A stretch of 64,000 nucleotides of DNA from contig NZ_ATTQ01000007.1 in the NCBI RefSeq assembly GCF_000419765.1, positions 304,973 through 368,972 on the forward strand. The letters run 5' to 3'. This stretch comes from Rhizobium mongolense USDA 1844 (lineage in GTDB: Bacteria > Pseudomonadota > Alphaproteobacteria > Rhizobiales > Rhizobiaceae). Below the pieces are notes generated by a model. The model saw nothing but the letters and a program-made list of their open reading frames with translations. It had not been told where the DNA came from and did not search any database. The first letter of the stretch is position 1. Every line of letters begins with the position of its first letter. This document shows positions 44,897-54,185 of the stretch, one piece after another. Made by a program: the position numbers and the translations under genes.

Positions 44897-45865
44897 ATGT
44901 CTTCGCTTTATCCCAAAATCGAACCCTATGACACAGGTTTCCTGGAGACCGGAGACGGTAACCGGATCTACTGGGAATGCTGCGGCAACCCCGTCGGCCA
45001 GGCTGCGCTCGTTCTCCACGGCGGTCCCGGCTCGGGATGTTCTGCAGCCGCGCGACGCTATTTCGACCCTTCAGCCTATCGCATCGTGCTCTTCGACCAG
45101 CGAAATTGCGGCCGCAGCCTGCCGAGTGCGGCCGAGTTCGATACGGATCTTGCGGCAAACACGACGTGGCATTTGGTTGACGACATAGAGCGGCTTCGGC
45201 TTCACCTCGATGTCGAGACCTGGGTGATATTCGCGAACTCCTGGGGCTCGACGCTGGCGCTCGCCTATGCCGAGAGCCATCCCGATCGCGCGCGAGCCTT
45301 GGCGATCGCTGGAGTGACGACGACCCGCCATGCCGAAATAGATTGGCTCTGCCGCAGCATGGCACGCTTCTTTCCCGAGGAATGGCGGCGGCTGCGCGAG
45401 GCGATACCGCCAAACCTCCGCCATCTCGATACGCTTTCGGCCTTTTACCAGTTGCTGAATGCGCCTGATCAGGAAGTCCGCATGAAGGCGGCACGCGATT
45501 GGCACGACTGGGAGTCTGCACCGATTCTTCTCGCCGATCCGGATGGTTTGCCCCACCGCTGGCGCGATCCGGACTATCTGCTGGTTCGAGCGCGGATCGT
45601 CACGCACTACTTCCACAACGGCGCATGGCTTGAGGACGGCGTCCTGCTTCGCAACGCGGGACGGCTTTCGGGAATACCCGGCATCTTGGTACAGGGCCGC
45701 TTCGACCTTGAAGCGCCGTTGACGACCGCCTGGGAACTGGCCGAAGCGTGGCCCGGCAGCCGCCTTGTCGTGGTTGAAAACGCTGCGCACTCGACGTCGA
45801 ACATGGCAATCTCCTCCGCCATTATCGCCGCAACCGACGAATTTCGCGAAATTTCCCAAAAATAA
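44897..45865 (+). CDS. prolyl aminopeptidase-like alpha/beta hydrolase
   Basis: A 322-residue S33-family peptidase. Oxyanion hole HGGPGSGCS, then FDQRNCGRSLPSA, and the nucleophile region VIFANSWGSTLALAYAESHP, where the usual GGSWG is ANSWG; acid in VQGRFDLEAPLT and His in VVENAAHSTSN. So the triad Ser, Asp and His is in place. Prolyl iminopeptidases remove N-terminal proline; the exchange at the Gly-Gly step could alter activity. The ATG at 44897 (MSSLYPKIEPY) fits the family; 44855 is an alternative. Confidence 0.88.
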   Translation: MSSLYPKIEPYDTGFLETGDGNRIYWECCGNPVGQAALVLHGGPGSGCSAAARRYFDPSAYRIVLFDQRNCGRSLPSAAEFDTDLAANTTWHLVDDIERLRLHLDVETWVIFANSWGSTLALAYAESHPDRARALAIAGVTTTRHAEIDWLCRSMARFFPEEWRRLREAIPPNLRHLDTLSAFYQLLNAPDQEVRMKAARDWHDWESAPILLADPDGLPHRWRDPDYLLVRARIVTHYFHNGAWLEDGVLLRNAGRLSGIPGILVQGRFDLEAPLTTAWELAEAWPGSRLVVVENAAHSTSNMAISSAIIAATDEFREISQK

Positions 45866-46071
45866 TTTTTTGAGGCATCGCTGCGAAGAACGAGCCGCAA
45901 CCGCGGTTTGGAGCAACCCTGTTCAGAATTTCCGCGTCTTCTCCATGCCGCGCGAGCTGTCTCCGTCCCGGGCAGCGCGCTGCAGTATTTAGCCGCATTG
46001 GTCGCTGTCGTTAACTTTTTTACGGAACGGCAGCACCCGCGGCGCCTTCAAGCTTGCGTCGAAACATAAAA

Positions 46072-46176
46072 TTTTACTCGAATTTGCATCGAAACTGCGA
46101 CGAGTTTTACGCGTATTCGATTTTGTTTTTAATCAGGTTTTACGCGCTTTTGAATCAACTAAGCTGTTAATTTTAC
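46072..46176 (+). repeat. four TTTTAC repeats spaced exactly 33 bp
   Basis: TTTTAC occurs at 46072, 46105, 46138 and 46171, each 33 bp apart (about three helical turns), followed by TCG, GCG, GCG and TGCG. A fifth copy out of phase starts at 46018. The array sits 70-175 bp upstream of the transglutaminase-like gene in an AT-rich, gene-free stretch. It looks like a phased regulator-binding array. Nothing else in 45866-46246 is recognisable. Confidence 0.6.
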
Positions 46177-46246
46177 TGCGTAATTTTGCGCTGGGTAAAA
46201 ACGTCCGTGTCATTGTCATCCTCACAAAACGGGGACGACAAAGACA

Positions 46247-46846
46247 ATGTTCAATGCACTCAAAGGCGCCTTTCTGGCCGGTATCCTGATGATGGCAATG
46301 ACGGGCTCGGGCCAAGCGACGCCTGCCAATATGACGCTTGCAGGCAACACAAGCCCCCCGATCGGCCACTATGAATTTTGCAAGGTAAACGAGAGCGAAT
46401 GCGCCTATGACGGTGGCGACGCCGGCCCCGCGATCCTGACCCAGGAGCGTTGGAAGGCCATTCTCAAGATCAACTACGAGGTCAACTCGCAGATCCAGCC
46501 TATGACCGACAAGGAAATCTACGGCGTCGAGGAGCGCTGGGCCTACCCACGCAGCGTCGGCGATTGCGAGGATTTCGTGCTGCTGAAGCGCAAGATGCTG
46601 ATAGACGCCGGCATCTCGCCATCCGATGCGCTGATAACGGTTGTCATGCAGCCGAACGGCGAAGGCCATGCCGTGCTGACAGTCCGCACCGACCATGGCG
46701 ACTTCATCCTCGACAACATGCGCAACAAGGTGATGCTCTGGGCGGACACCGAATATACCTTCCTGAAGCGCCAGTCCGCCGATGATCCGGCACGCTGGAT
46801 GAAGCTGCAGGACGGCCGTGCCGTCGCGGTTGGTAGCGTACGCTAA
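46247..46846 (+). CDS. transglutaminase-like cysteine peptidase (BTLCP family)
   Basis: A 199-residue exported protein (signal peptide about residues 1-24, ending SGQA). The catalytic triad of the family is visible: Cys in GDCEDFVLLKRKMLI, His in GEGHAVLTVRTDHGDF and Asp in ILDNMRNKVMLWAD. BTLCP proteins are periplasmic peptidases related to LapG, which cuts adhesins under c-di-GMP control. Such a link here is only suggested by family. The upstream region carries a 33-bp phased repeat array that may regulate it. Confidence 0.9.
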   Translation: MFNALKGAFLAGILMMAMTGSGQATPANMTLAGNTSPPIGHYEFCKVNESECAYDGGDAGPAILTQERWKAILKINYEVNSQIQPMTDKEIYGVEERWAYPRSVGDCEDFVLLKRKMLIDAGISPSDALITVVMQPNGEGHAVLTVRTDHGDFILDNMRNKVMLWADTEYTFLKRQSADDPARWMKLQDGRAVAVGSVR

Positions 46847-46927
46847 GCCAAATTGCCCGCCCGAAATACCGGCGGGTCCTACTCGGCCCGGTCAGTCCCC
46901 TACATCCCCGTCCCGACCGGCGCCCTG

Positions 46928-46957
46928 GAGCCGTTCCCGCTGTCCCGGGAGCGGCTC
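46928..46957 (+). terminator. hairpin downstream of BTLCP gene
   Basis: GAGCCGTTCCCG/CGGGAGCGGCTC pairs over 12 bp with one wobble around a 6-nt loop. The following GCCCCTTTCTG is only weakly T-rich, so termination may be Rho-assisted or inefficient. Confidence 0.5.
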
Positions 46958-47091
46958 GCCCCTTTCTGAGGGACGCTCGGCAATCAGGGTTAATCTTTCT
47001 TTAACTGCATCCGTCCGATGATGCCGCCAGATTCATCCAGGCACCGGCGACTCCAGTCTCGTTCGCGGCGGTCAGACACTGAAGATCCGCC

Positions 47092-47844
47092 ATGAGCCAC
47101 CTCGCCCACAGCACCGGGACATCCGACGCGTCGCCCCTCTTGTCGAACGGCTTCATCTTCCGTCTGGCCGCAGTTGTCGCAATTCTTGCAATGCTGACGC
47201 TGGGTATCAGCATCGGCGGCCGCTGGATTGGCCGGCACATTACGCTGGCGGGCAATACCGACAATACCGCCATCGTCACGATCACCATCGGCCGCGACAC
47301 GCTCAATCTGCCCGAAAACGTGATCCGCTTCCCGAGCCAGAGGCATAGCGAGGCCGCCGAACGCGCCGACGTCTATCTCACCTGGCCGGAATTGCAGGGC
47401 TACACGAAGGAACACCGCGAGCGATTCGACGACGTCTCGCAATCCGCCAATCTTATCTTTCTGCAGATCACCCAAAGCACGATGTCGCGCGACATGTCCG
47501 GCCGCGTCGAGCTCATCTATACGCATGTGATGGAAGGCGCCGCCGTGCCCTATGGCAACGGACTGACGCTTCGCAATCTGAAAGCCGAGGCAGGCTATGG
47601 CGGCGAGGTTCTGCTGACGGCACCGCGCGCCAATGAGGCCACATATGCCGTTCGCTGTATCCTGCCCTCCCCGGCGGTTAGCCCAACAAGCGGGGACTGC
47701 CAGCGCGACATCAAGGTCGGCAAAGACCTTAGCGTCCTCTACCGCTTCTCAAGCCGCCATTTGCAGGACTGGGACCATATTGATGCCGCTATTCGCAGAT
47801 TTGTGGAGGCCCGTCTTGTGACCCGTTCCGCAACACCCCGCTAA
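47092..47844 (+). CDS. single-pass membrane protein, unknown function
   Basis: A 250-residue protein with one transmembrane helix (about residues 25-45, RLAAVVAILAMLTLGISIGG). The rest is predicted periplasmic, with no enzymatic motif I recognise. Segment NLPENVIRFPSQRHSEAAER followed by VYLTWPELQGY suggests a defined fold; two cysteines (VRCILPS and SGDCQRD) could form a disulfide. It is preserved upstream of the D,D-carboxypeptidase gene in the same direction, about 97 bp away, hinting at an envelope role. Confidence 0.65.
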   Translation: MSHLAHSTGTSDASPLLSNGFIFRLAAVVAILAMLTLGISIGGRWIGRHITLAGNTDNTAIVTITIGRDTLNLPENVIRFPSQRHSEAAERADVYLTWPELQGYTKEHRERFDDVSQSANLIFLQITQSTMSRDMSGRVELIYTHVMEGAAVPYGNGLTLRNLKAEAGYGGEVLLTAPRANEATYAVRCILPSPAVSPTSGDCQRDIKVGKDLSVLYRFSSRHLQDWDHIDAAIRRFVEARLVTRSATPR

Positions 47845-47941
47845 AATGCATCTGTACGGCGAAGCAAACGATTAATCATAAACGGATTGGTAACCCCGCT
47901 CGGTTAGATTCAAAAGACAATGGCCGAGACAACGAGGACAC

Positions 47942-49495
47942 GTGTGTAGGCCGATATTTGAAATGCAAGCGAAGAGTGAAATAGTGTCAAGGTCAATATC
48001 CTTCGTATCATCGCCACGATCCGGCAATTTCCTGGTGAAGATGTTAGCGGCGATCGCGATCGCAACAACGGCTTTCCTCGTTGAGTCGGCCACGGCCGAA
48101 GCAGAAGCGGCAAATTCGAAATATGCGGGCATTGTCGTCGATGCGAAGTCCGGCAACGTTCTCTACAGCGAGAATGCCGATCGCCTGCAATATCCGGCGT
48201 CTCTGACGAAGATGATGACGCTCTATATGGTCTTCGAGGCGCTTGAGCAGGGCCGCATCCGTCTCGACACGCGTGTTCCCTTCTCGGCTTACGCTTCATC
48301 TCAGGCCCCGACCAAGCTCGGCGTCAAGGCCGGCGGTTCGATCAGCGTCGAACAGGGCATCCTTGGCCTTGTGACACTCTCCGCCAATGACGCGGCAACC
48401 GCGCTTGGCGAATTGCTTGCCGGCAGCGAAAGCCGGTTCGCGCAGGCGATGACCGTCAAGGCGCACGCGCTCGGCATGACCCGTACTACCTATCGCAATG
48501 CCAACGGCCTGCCGAACACGGCACAGATGACCACGGCACGCGATCAGGCCCGCCTCGGTATCGCACTTCGCCAGCATTTTCCGCAGTATTACAGCTATTT
48601 CTCCACGCGCAGCTTCAAGTTCGGCAAACGCGTCATCCGCAGCCACAACCGCCTTGTCGGTTCGGTGCGCGGCGTCGATGGCATCAAGACCGGCTATACC
48701 CGGGCTGCCGGTTTCAATCTTGTGAGCTCAGTGCAGGCCGACGGCAAGTCGATCGTCGGTGTCGTCATGGGTGGCGCCTCCACGCCTGCTCGCGATGGAC
48801 AGATGCGTAAGCTGATTGCGACCTATCTTCCGAAGGCTTCCACGCGCGGCGGCTCCAACCTGATTGCGCAGACGGCACCCGCGCCGGTCCCGTCACCTGT
48901 TGCTTCTGCAGCTGATATTCCTGTCGCGGCCGCCGATGTCGACCTGCCGCGCAAGGGCCCAACGCCGGATGCGCGCTATGAGGTAGCGTCCGCTGCCGTC
49001 GCCTATACCGACGCTCCTGCTGCGAAATCCGAAAACCCGCTCGTTGCCGAACAGAAGACCGAGATTCCGGCTCCGACCAAGGTGAAGATTAAGAGCTTCA
49101 AGCAAGCCTCCGTTGCTGTCCCCTCTCCGGCGCCTGCCTACATGCCGCCGGAAGAGCCCGCCGCCAATCCGGTCGATGCTCTCACGACCGCTTCGGTCGG
49201 TCCCGCCGCCGCTGCCGCGAAGCCGGCGCCGGTTGCCGACCAGGGGCCTAGCGGCTGGGTCGTTCAGATCGGCGTGTCGTCAAGCCGCGAAATGGCGATG
49301 GATCTGCTGGAAAATGCAAAGAGCAAGGGCGGCAAAGCCTTGAGCTCGGCAAAGCCCTTCGCAGTCGCCTATGCAAACGGGGGCGATCAGGTCTATCGCG
49401 CCCGCTTCGGCGGCTTCGACGACCAGCGCGAAGCGGTAAATGCCTGCAAGGCGCTGAAGCGCGCAGGCGTCAAGTGCTGGGCTGCAGCCCAATGA
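47942..49495 (+). CDS. D-alanyl-D-alanine carboxypeptidase with SPOR domain
   Basis: A 517-residue penicillin-binding protein of the S11 family. Signal anchor (about residues 32-58), SxxK motif in PASLTKMMTL, SxN in LSANDAATALG, and KTG in GIKTGYTRAAG, the full active-site set. After a Pro/Ala/Lys-rich linker (about 290-420), a C-terminal SPOR domain (GWVVQIGVSSSREMAMDLL to the end) binds denuded septal peptidoglycan. It likely trims pentapeptides at the division site. The GTG start at 47942 has GAGGAC 7 bp upstream; a later ATG at 47963 is possible. Confidence 0.92.
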   Translation: MCRPIFEMQAKSEIVSRSISFVSSPRSGNFLVKMLAAIAIATTAFLVESATAEAEAANSKYAGIVVDAKSGNVLYSENADRLQYPASLTKMMTLYMVFEALEQGRIRLDTRVPFSAYASSQAPTKLGVKAGGSISVEQGILGLVTLSANDAATALGELLAGSESRFAQAMTVKAHALGMTRTTYRNANGLPNTAQMTTARDQARLGIALRQHFPQYYSYFSTRSFKFGKRVIRSHNRLVGSVRGVDGIKTGYTRAAGFNLVSSVQADGKSIVGVVMGGASTPARDGQMRKLIATYLPKASTRGGSNLIAQTAPAPVPSPVASAADIPVAAADVDLPRKGPTPDARYEVASAAVAYTDAPAAKSENPLVAEQKTEIPAPTKVKIKSFKQASVAVPSPAPAYMPPEEPAANPVDALTTASVGPAAAAAKPAPVADQGPSGWVVQIGVSSSREMAMDLLENAKSKGGKALSSAKPFAVAYANGGDQVYRARFGGFDDQREAVNACKALKRAGVKCWAAAQ

Positions 49496-49605
49496 GAGAT
49501 ACGGTGCCGCCAGCATCCCTGACGGCGCCGTTCACGGCCGGAATCAGTGTTTGCGGCGCCGGCTACAGTTCATAACCTCGATTTGTAATGCGTACGGGGA
49601 TCATT

Positions 49606-49878
49606 ATGGCAACCAATGGAAATGTAACGGGTTTTCCGCCCCGCAGTCCAGGCAAGCCGGCACGGTTCGGCCTTCATCCGCTGCACGAGGCAGCACTGCG
49701 GCTTGCTGAGATCGGCCTGCACCGGCCGAGAGCCAAATCGGCGAAAACCAAGGATCTGATCAATCTGTTGCTCTGCCACGGCGCGCGCGCCTGGCGCTAC
49801 TCGCAGCCGGAAGCCAGCATCCATTTGCACGTCACCTGCCCGGACGGCAAATCGCCGGTCATGCTGCGGCTGCGCTGA
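49606..49878 (+). CDS. small conserved hypothetical protein
   Basis: 90 residues, basic, without signal peptide or membrane segment. Central part LHPLHEAALRLAEIGLHRPR and CHGARAWRYSQPEASIHLHV look like a compact soluble domain. Ribosome-binding site GGGGAT before the ATG. The gene runs toward DUF1489, leaving a 2-bp gap. I do not recognise a named family; homologues in rhizobia are expected from codon use but cannot be checked here. Confidence 0.55.
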   Translation: MATNGNVTGFPPRSPGKPARFGLHPLHEAALRLAEIGLHRPRAKSAKTKDLINLLLCHGARAWRYSQPEASIHLHVTCPDGKSPVMLRLR

Positions 49879-49880
49879 GG

Positions 49881-50318
49881 TTAGAGCAATCCAAGCTCCG
49901 ACAGCTCCCGGCGCAAATCCGCGGGCATCTCGGCAACACCCTCTCCGAGCGTCGTGATATCCCGCGGCACGTCTTCTTCCGGATAATAGCGCCAGCCCTG
50001 GAAGGCGCGCTTCGGCTGCACGGCAGTTTCGATCACTTCCGGCCCAAGAACCAGGTGGCACCGGCCGATCCCTTCGCTGTCCGTGAAGGTCTGGATGTCC
50101 AAGAGCTTCTGGCGCGCTTGCACCTGCCCCTTGATGACCCAATAGAGCGAACCGCCGTCAAGCAGTTCATCCACGCGTTTCGGAACCATGCGCGTCGTGT
50201 GAACGGAATGTGGCTCGAGGCCAGCCGCAATTGCCCGCAGCGAACGCTCGGCCACCCATTCGCGCAAATCGTCGATCGAGTCGGCGCCGACGCATAATTT
50301 GATCAGATGCAATGCCAT
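49881..50318 (-). CDS. DUF1489 family protein
   Basis: A 145-residue soluble protein matching the alphaproteobacterial DUF1489 family: MALHLIKLCVGADSIDDLRE, then PKRVDELLDGGSLYWVIKGQ, a beta-rich core and a C-terminal YYPEEDVPRDI element. Function is unknown; the fold is distantly ASCH/PUA-like, an inference. It is usually a lone housekeeping gene in Rhizobiales. The stop lies 2 bp from the convergent small gene. Confidence 0.85.
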   Translation of the reverse strand: MALHLIKLCVGADSIDDLREWVAERSLRAIAAGLEPHSVHTTRMVPKRVDELLDGGSLYWVIKGQVQARQKLLDIQTFTDSEGIGRCHLVLGPEVIETAVQPKRAFQGWRYYPEEDVPRDITTLGEGVAEMPADLRRELSELGLL

Positions 50319-50380
50319 GCCGTCGTTGAAATCCTTTTGGCCGGCAGCGTCAAGCGACTAACGGTCGCAAGTCCACAGGC

Positions 50381-51787
50381 TCAGCATTCGACGACGTTGA
50401 CAGCGAGACCCCCGGTCGAAGTTTCCTTGTATTTCTCGTTCATGTCGTGGCCCGTCTGGCGCATCGTCTCGATGCAGGCGTCGAGCGGCACGAAATGCTG
50501 GCCGTCGCCTTTGACAGCAAGCGAGGCGGCGGTAACGGCCTTGACGGCACCAAGCGCGTTGCGTTCGATGCACGGCACCTGGACGAGACCGGCCACCGGG
50601 TCGCAGGTCATGCCGAGATGGTGCTCCAGCGCGATTTCGGCCGCATTCTCGATCTGGGCGGGCGTGCCCCCCATCACCGCCGCAAGTCCCGCAGCCGCCA
50701 TCGCGGCCGCAGAACCGACCTCGCCCTGACAGCCCACTTCGGCGCCGGAAATCGAGGCATTGTGCTTGATAATGCCGCCGACGGCAGCCGCAGTCAGGAG
50801 ATAGTCGCGGATGCCGTTCTGATCCCAATCCTCGTGGAAATGCTCGTAATAGCGGATCGTAGCGGGAATAACCCCCGCTGCACCGTTCGTGGGCGCGGTC
50901 ACCACGCGGCCGCCGGCCGCATTCTCCTCGTTGACGGCCATGGCATAGACGCTTAGCCAGTCGTTGGCGAGCAGCGGATTGATGCGGTTGCTCCTCCACT
51001 CCTCCTGCAGCTTGTCATGGATCTTCCTCGCACGGCGTCGGACATTCAAACCGCCCGGCATGACGCCGTCGACCTTGAGGCCGCGCTCAATACAGGAGCG
51101 CATGGCTTCCCAGATACGGTCGAGACCTTCGTCGAGCTCCTCACGGCTGCGCTGGCTCTCCTCATTGGCGCGCTTCATCTGCGCGATGCTGAGGCCGGAG
51201 CGCTCCGCCATTTCCAGCATCTGCTTGGCGGTGGCGAAGGGATAGGGAACCTTGGTCGCACCCGCGACGGCTTTCTTCTTGGCGCGCATCTGCTCGAGCT
51301 CGGTATCGGTGACAACGAAACCGCCGCCGACGGAATAGTAGACGCGTTTCAGGAGCAGGCGTTCGTCCCTGTCATAGGCGCAGAAGGACATGCCGTTTGC
51401 GTGGCCCGGCAAGGGCTGCTTCTTGTCGAAGACCAGATCGTTCTTCGGCATGAAAAAATAGGCCGGGTGGCCGGGCGGCGTGATGCGGCCGGAGCGCTCT
51501 ACCTGGTCGATGATGCCGTCCATCTTGTCCGGATCGACGCTGTCGGGCTTCTCGCCCATCAGGCCGAGAATGACCGCCCTGCCCGTCCCGTGCCCGATAC
51601 CGGTATACGCAAGCGAGCCGTGCAGGCTGACCTTGATCGCGGCAACCTGCGCGCCAGAGGACGGACGTGGCCATTCGCTCGAAAGGATCAGGTCGAGGAA
51701 GCGGTTGGCAGCCGACATCGGCCCCATCGTATGCGAGCTCGACGGGCCGATACCGATCTTGAAAACGTCGAATACCGAAAGGAACAT
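50381..51787 (-). CDS. sdaA: L-serine ammonia-lyase (dehydratase)
   Basis: A 468-residue single-chain iron-sulfur L-serine dehydratase converting serine to pyruvate and ammonia. The beta domain starts [19 protein letters not shown]. The alpha domain supplies the cluster cysteines: [39 protein letters not shown] and VVEC at the C-terminus. All expected Cys are present. Length is typical. Single-gene unit, with a 178-bp region to the divergent DUF599 gene that contains no obvious operator. Confidence 0.95.
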   Translation of the reverse strand: MFLSVFDVFKIGIGPSSSHTMGPMSAANRFLDLILSSEWPRPSSGAQVAAIKVSLHGSLAYTGIGHGTGRAVILGLMGEKPDSVDPDKMDGIIDQVERSGRITPPGHPAYFFMPKNDLVFDKKQPLPGHANGMSFCAYDRDERLLLKRVYYSVGGGFVVTDTELEQMRAKKKAVAGATKVPYPFATAKQMLEMAERSGLSIAQMKRANEESQRSREELDEGLDRIWEAMRSCIERGLKVDGVMPGGLNVRRRARKIHDKLQEEWRSNRINPLLANDWLSVYAMAVNEENAAGGRVVTAPTNGAAGVIPATIRYYEHFHEDWDQNGIRDYLLTAAAVGGIIKHNASISGAEVGCQGEVGSAAAMAAAGLAAVMGGTPAQIENAAEIALEHHLGMTCDPVAGLVQVPCIERNALGAVKAVTAASLAVKGDGQHFVPLDACIETMRQTGHDMNEKYKETSTGGLAVNVVEC

Positions 51788-51965
51788 GCCTACTTCCTGT
51801 GAAAATCTTCCGCCAGACTATCCAAAAGGCTATTCCGGCACTCGCGACGAACCGACATCGCGTTTAATTGGCGCGACACTAAAACGAAGGGCGCGTCTTG
51901 CCAATCATTGCAGCATGCAATTGCATCTGTAGAGTGGCGACGTCGAATGCAGGATTGTAACATTG

Positions 51966-52733
51966 ATGCTGACGGTTGCGGATTATATCGCACTGGCTTT
52001 CTTCGCCATTCTCTGGCTCGGCTATTCCTGGCTGCTGCGCGGCAGGACATTCTTCGGCCGCACGAGCCTCACCCATGCCATGATCGAGCGGCGGCGCGAA
52101 TGGATCTACAATTCGCTGCGCCGCGACCTGAAGATGATCGACACGCAGATCATGGCCGGGCTTCAGAACGGCACGGCCTTCTTTGCATCGACCTCAATGT
52201 TCGCGATCGGCAGCTGCTTTGCACTGCTCGGCGCGACGGACAAGGTAAAATCCATCTTCGCCGATCTGCCTTATGTATTCAGCAGCGGCACCGCGAGCTT
52301 CGAACTCAAGGTCGGCGGGCTGACGGCCCTCTTTGCATACGCCTTCTTCAAGTTCGGCTGGTCTTATAGGCTTTTCAACTACTGCAGCATCCTCTTCGGC
52401 GCGATCCCAATGGTGCGCGACAGCGAGACTGATATCATCGCCGCCGAGCGCGCCGCCGAACGGGTCATCCGTATGAATGTGATTGCCGGCGGACATTTCA
52501 ATGAGGGCCTTCGCGCGATCTTCCTGTCGATCGGTTATCTCGGATGGTTCGTGAACGCTTACGTTTTCATGGCGACGACGGCGATCATCGTCGTGGTGCT
52601 CACGCGCAGGCAGTTCTTCTCGGAGGCGCGGCTGGCGATCATGGATGCCAACCCGCCATCAATTCTCCACCTTTCTGCTATTCGCCGCGATATGCCGCCA
52701 GGTGGCGGAAGTGATTTGCCCGGGGGACTATGA
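51966..52733 (+). CDS. DUF599 family membrane protein
   Basis: A 255-residue membrane protein with four hydrophobic helices (about residues 5-22, 70-90, 110-130 and 185-210). The N-terminus reads MLTVADYIALAFFAILWLGY and RREWIYNSLRRDLKMIDTQI, standard for DUF599. Function is unknown. The ATG at 51966 follows an in-frame TTG. It overlaps the next gene by 4 bp (ATGA), so it is part of a three-gene membrane unit. Confidence 0.88.
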   Translation: MLTVADYIALAFFAILWLGYSWLLRGRTFFGRTSLTHAMIERRREWIYNSLRRDLKMIDTQIMAGLQNGTAFFASTSMFAIGSCFALLGATDKVKSIFADLPYVFSSGTASFELKVGGLTALFAYAFFKFGWSYRLFNYCSILFGAIPMVRDSETDIIAAERAAERVIRMNVIAGGHFNEGLRAIFLSIGYLGWFVNAYVFMATTAIIVVVLTRRQFFSEARLAIMDANPPSILHLSAIRRDMPPGGGSDLPGGL

Positions 52734-53698
52734 TGGCTATTTCGGCGAACGAGAACGGTGCGCCCGCCCAGCCGCCGCGCATCGGCCTGCTCGATACGGC
52801 GCGCGGCGCGGCCCTGATTGCCATGGCGACCTACCACTTCACCTGGGATATGGAGTTCATGGGCTATCTGGCGCGCGGGACAGCGGAGGCTGGGTGGCTG
52901 AAGATCTATGCCCGCGCGATCGCCTCGACATTCCTCTTCCTCGCCGGCGTCAGCTTGGTGCTTGCCTGCACGCCAAGCATCAGGCGCCGGGCCTATCTCC
53001 GGCGGCTTGGCATGATCGTTTCGGCCGCGGCTCTTATCACGGCCGCGACGGCAATCGCGATGCCGCAGGGGGCGATATTTTTCGGTATTCTGCACAGTAT
53101 CGCAGCTGCAAGCGTCATCGGCCTGCTCTTCCTGCGCATGCCCGGGATGATAGCGATCGCCGCCGGCGTTGCGGCCGTCATCGCCCCGCTCTATCTGCGC
53201 TCTTCATTCTTCGATACGCCATGGCTTTGGTGGGTGGGCCTTTCCCAGACGGTTCCGCGATCGAACGATTATGTGCCGGTTCTACCCTGGATCGGGCCAT
53301 TTCTCATCGGCATGGGCGTTTCGAGCATAGCGCTGAAACAGGGCTGGGCGGAATGGCTCGCAAAGTTCGGCACCGGCACCACTCTGCTCGCAAAAGCTGG
53401 CCGTCACAGCCTCGCCATCTACCTGATCCACCAGCCGATCCTGATCTCGATCGCCTATGCGCTTTCAATCGCCGTCCCGCCCGCAAAGCCGGATCCCGTG
53501 CAGACCTACTTGCAGCAATGCCAGTCCTCCTGCGTCGTCCAGGAAGGCGAAGCGCTTTGCCGCAGCTTCTGCCAGTGCACGCTCGAAAGATTGCAGGGTG
53601 AGAACCTGTTCACGCCACTCCAGTCCGGCGCAATCCAGGCGGATAAGGATGAAAGGGTACAGCGTATCGCATTGGAGTGCAGCACCGAAGCGCAATGA
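52730..53698 (+). CDS. DUF1624 / heparan-alpha-glucosaminide acetyltransferase-like membrane protein
   Basis: A 322-residue polytopic protein with about eight helices. N-terminal IGLLDTARGAALIAMATYHF and WDMEFMGYLARG, then FLFLAGVSLVLAC, fit the DUF1624 family, which includes acyltransferases that O-acetylate extracellular sugars. PFLIGMGVSSIALKQGWAEW and AGRHSLAIYLIHQPILISI are also typical. A cysteine-rich C-terminal segment (QQCQSSCVVQEGEALCRSFC) is unusual and may be a small metal- or disulfide-bearing tail. Substrate unknown. Confidence 0.85.
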   Translation: MMAISANENGAPAQPPRIGLLDTARGAALIAMATYHFTWDMEFMGYLARGTAEAGWLKIYARAIASTFLFLAGVSLVLACTPSIRRRAYLRRLGMIVSAAALITAATAIAMPQGAIFFGILHSIAAASVIGLLFLRMPGMIAIAAGVAAVIAPLYLRSSFFDTPWLWWVGLSQTVPRSNDYVPVLPWIGPFLIGMGVSSIALKQGWAEWLAKFGTGTTLLAKAGRHSLAIYLIHQPILISIAYALSIAVPPAKPDPVQTYLQQCQSSCVVQEGEALCRSFCQCTLERLQGENLFTPLQSGAIQADKDERVQRIALECSTEAQ

Positions 53699-53708
53699 AG
53701 GTAGTTCG

Positions 53709-54182
53709 ATGAATGCCTATCGTTCGAAGCCGCTGAAATTTCCATGGCCGCCGGTTCTATACGGCCTCGCTTTTGTCTCCGCTTTCCTGCTCGGCGAAAT
53801 CGCCGGGCTTCCGGTACCGCGAGTGCATAGCGCCTTTGCCTGGATCTTAGGCACAGCGCTCACCGTCGCGGCCGTCTCGCTCGACATATGGGCGATCAAG
53901 ACCCTGCTGGAGAGCAGGACGACGATCTTGGCGCATCGCGCAACAGCCCATCTCGTCACCCGCGGTCCCTTTCGCTACACGCGCAATCCGATCTATCTCG
54001 GCTACACGCTTGCAACGATCGCTTTCGGCCTCATGACGGCAAACAGCTGGTTCTACGTCGCAGCGGTCGTCGCGGCGATCGTCACCACCTTTGTCGCGAT
54101 CCGGCGCGAGGAAAGACACCTGCAGGCCCGCTTCGGCTGCGATTTCGAAAGCTATTGCAGAAGAACCAGACGCTGGATCTGA
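53709..54182 (+). CDS. isoprenylcysteine carboxyl methyltransferase (ICMT)-like protein
   Basis: A 157-residue integral membrane protein with four hydrophobic segments. Family signatures are TRGPFRYTRNPIYLGYTLAT and the C-terminal RREERHLQARFGCDFESYCR, which together form the SAM and membrane site of the ICMT/PEMT superfamily. Bacterial members methylate unknown lipids or amines, not prenyl-cysteine. Third gene of the DUF599 unit, 10 bp after DUF1624. Its stop lies 3 bp from the convergent MerR gene. Confidence 0.9.
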   Translation: MNAYRSKPLKFPWPPVLYGLAFVSAFLLGEIAGLPVPRVHSAFAWILGTALTVAAVSLDIWAIKTLLESRTTILAHRATAHLVTRGPFRYTRNPIYLGYTLATIAFGLMTANSWFYVAAVVAAIVTTFVAIRREERHLQARFGCDFESYCRRTRRWI

Positions 54183-54185
54183 CGC

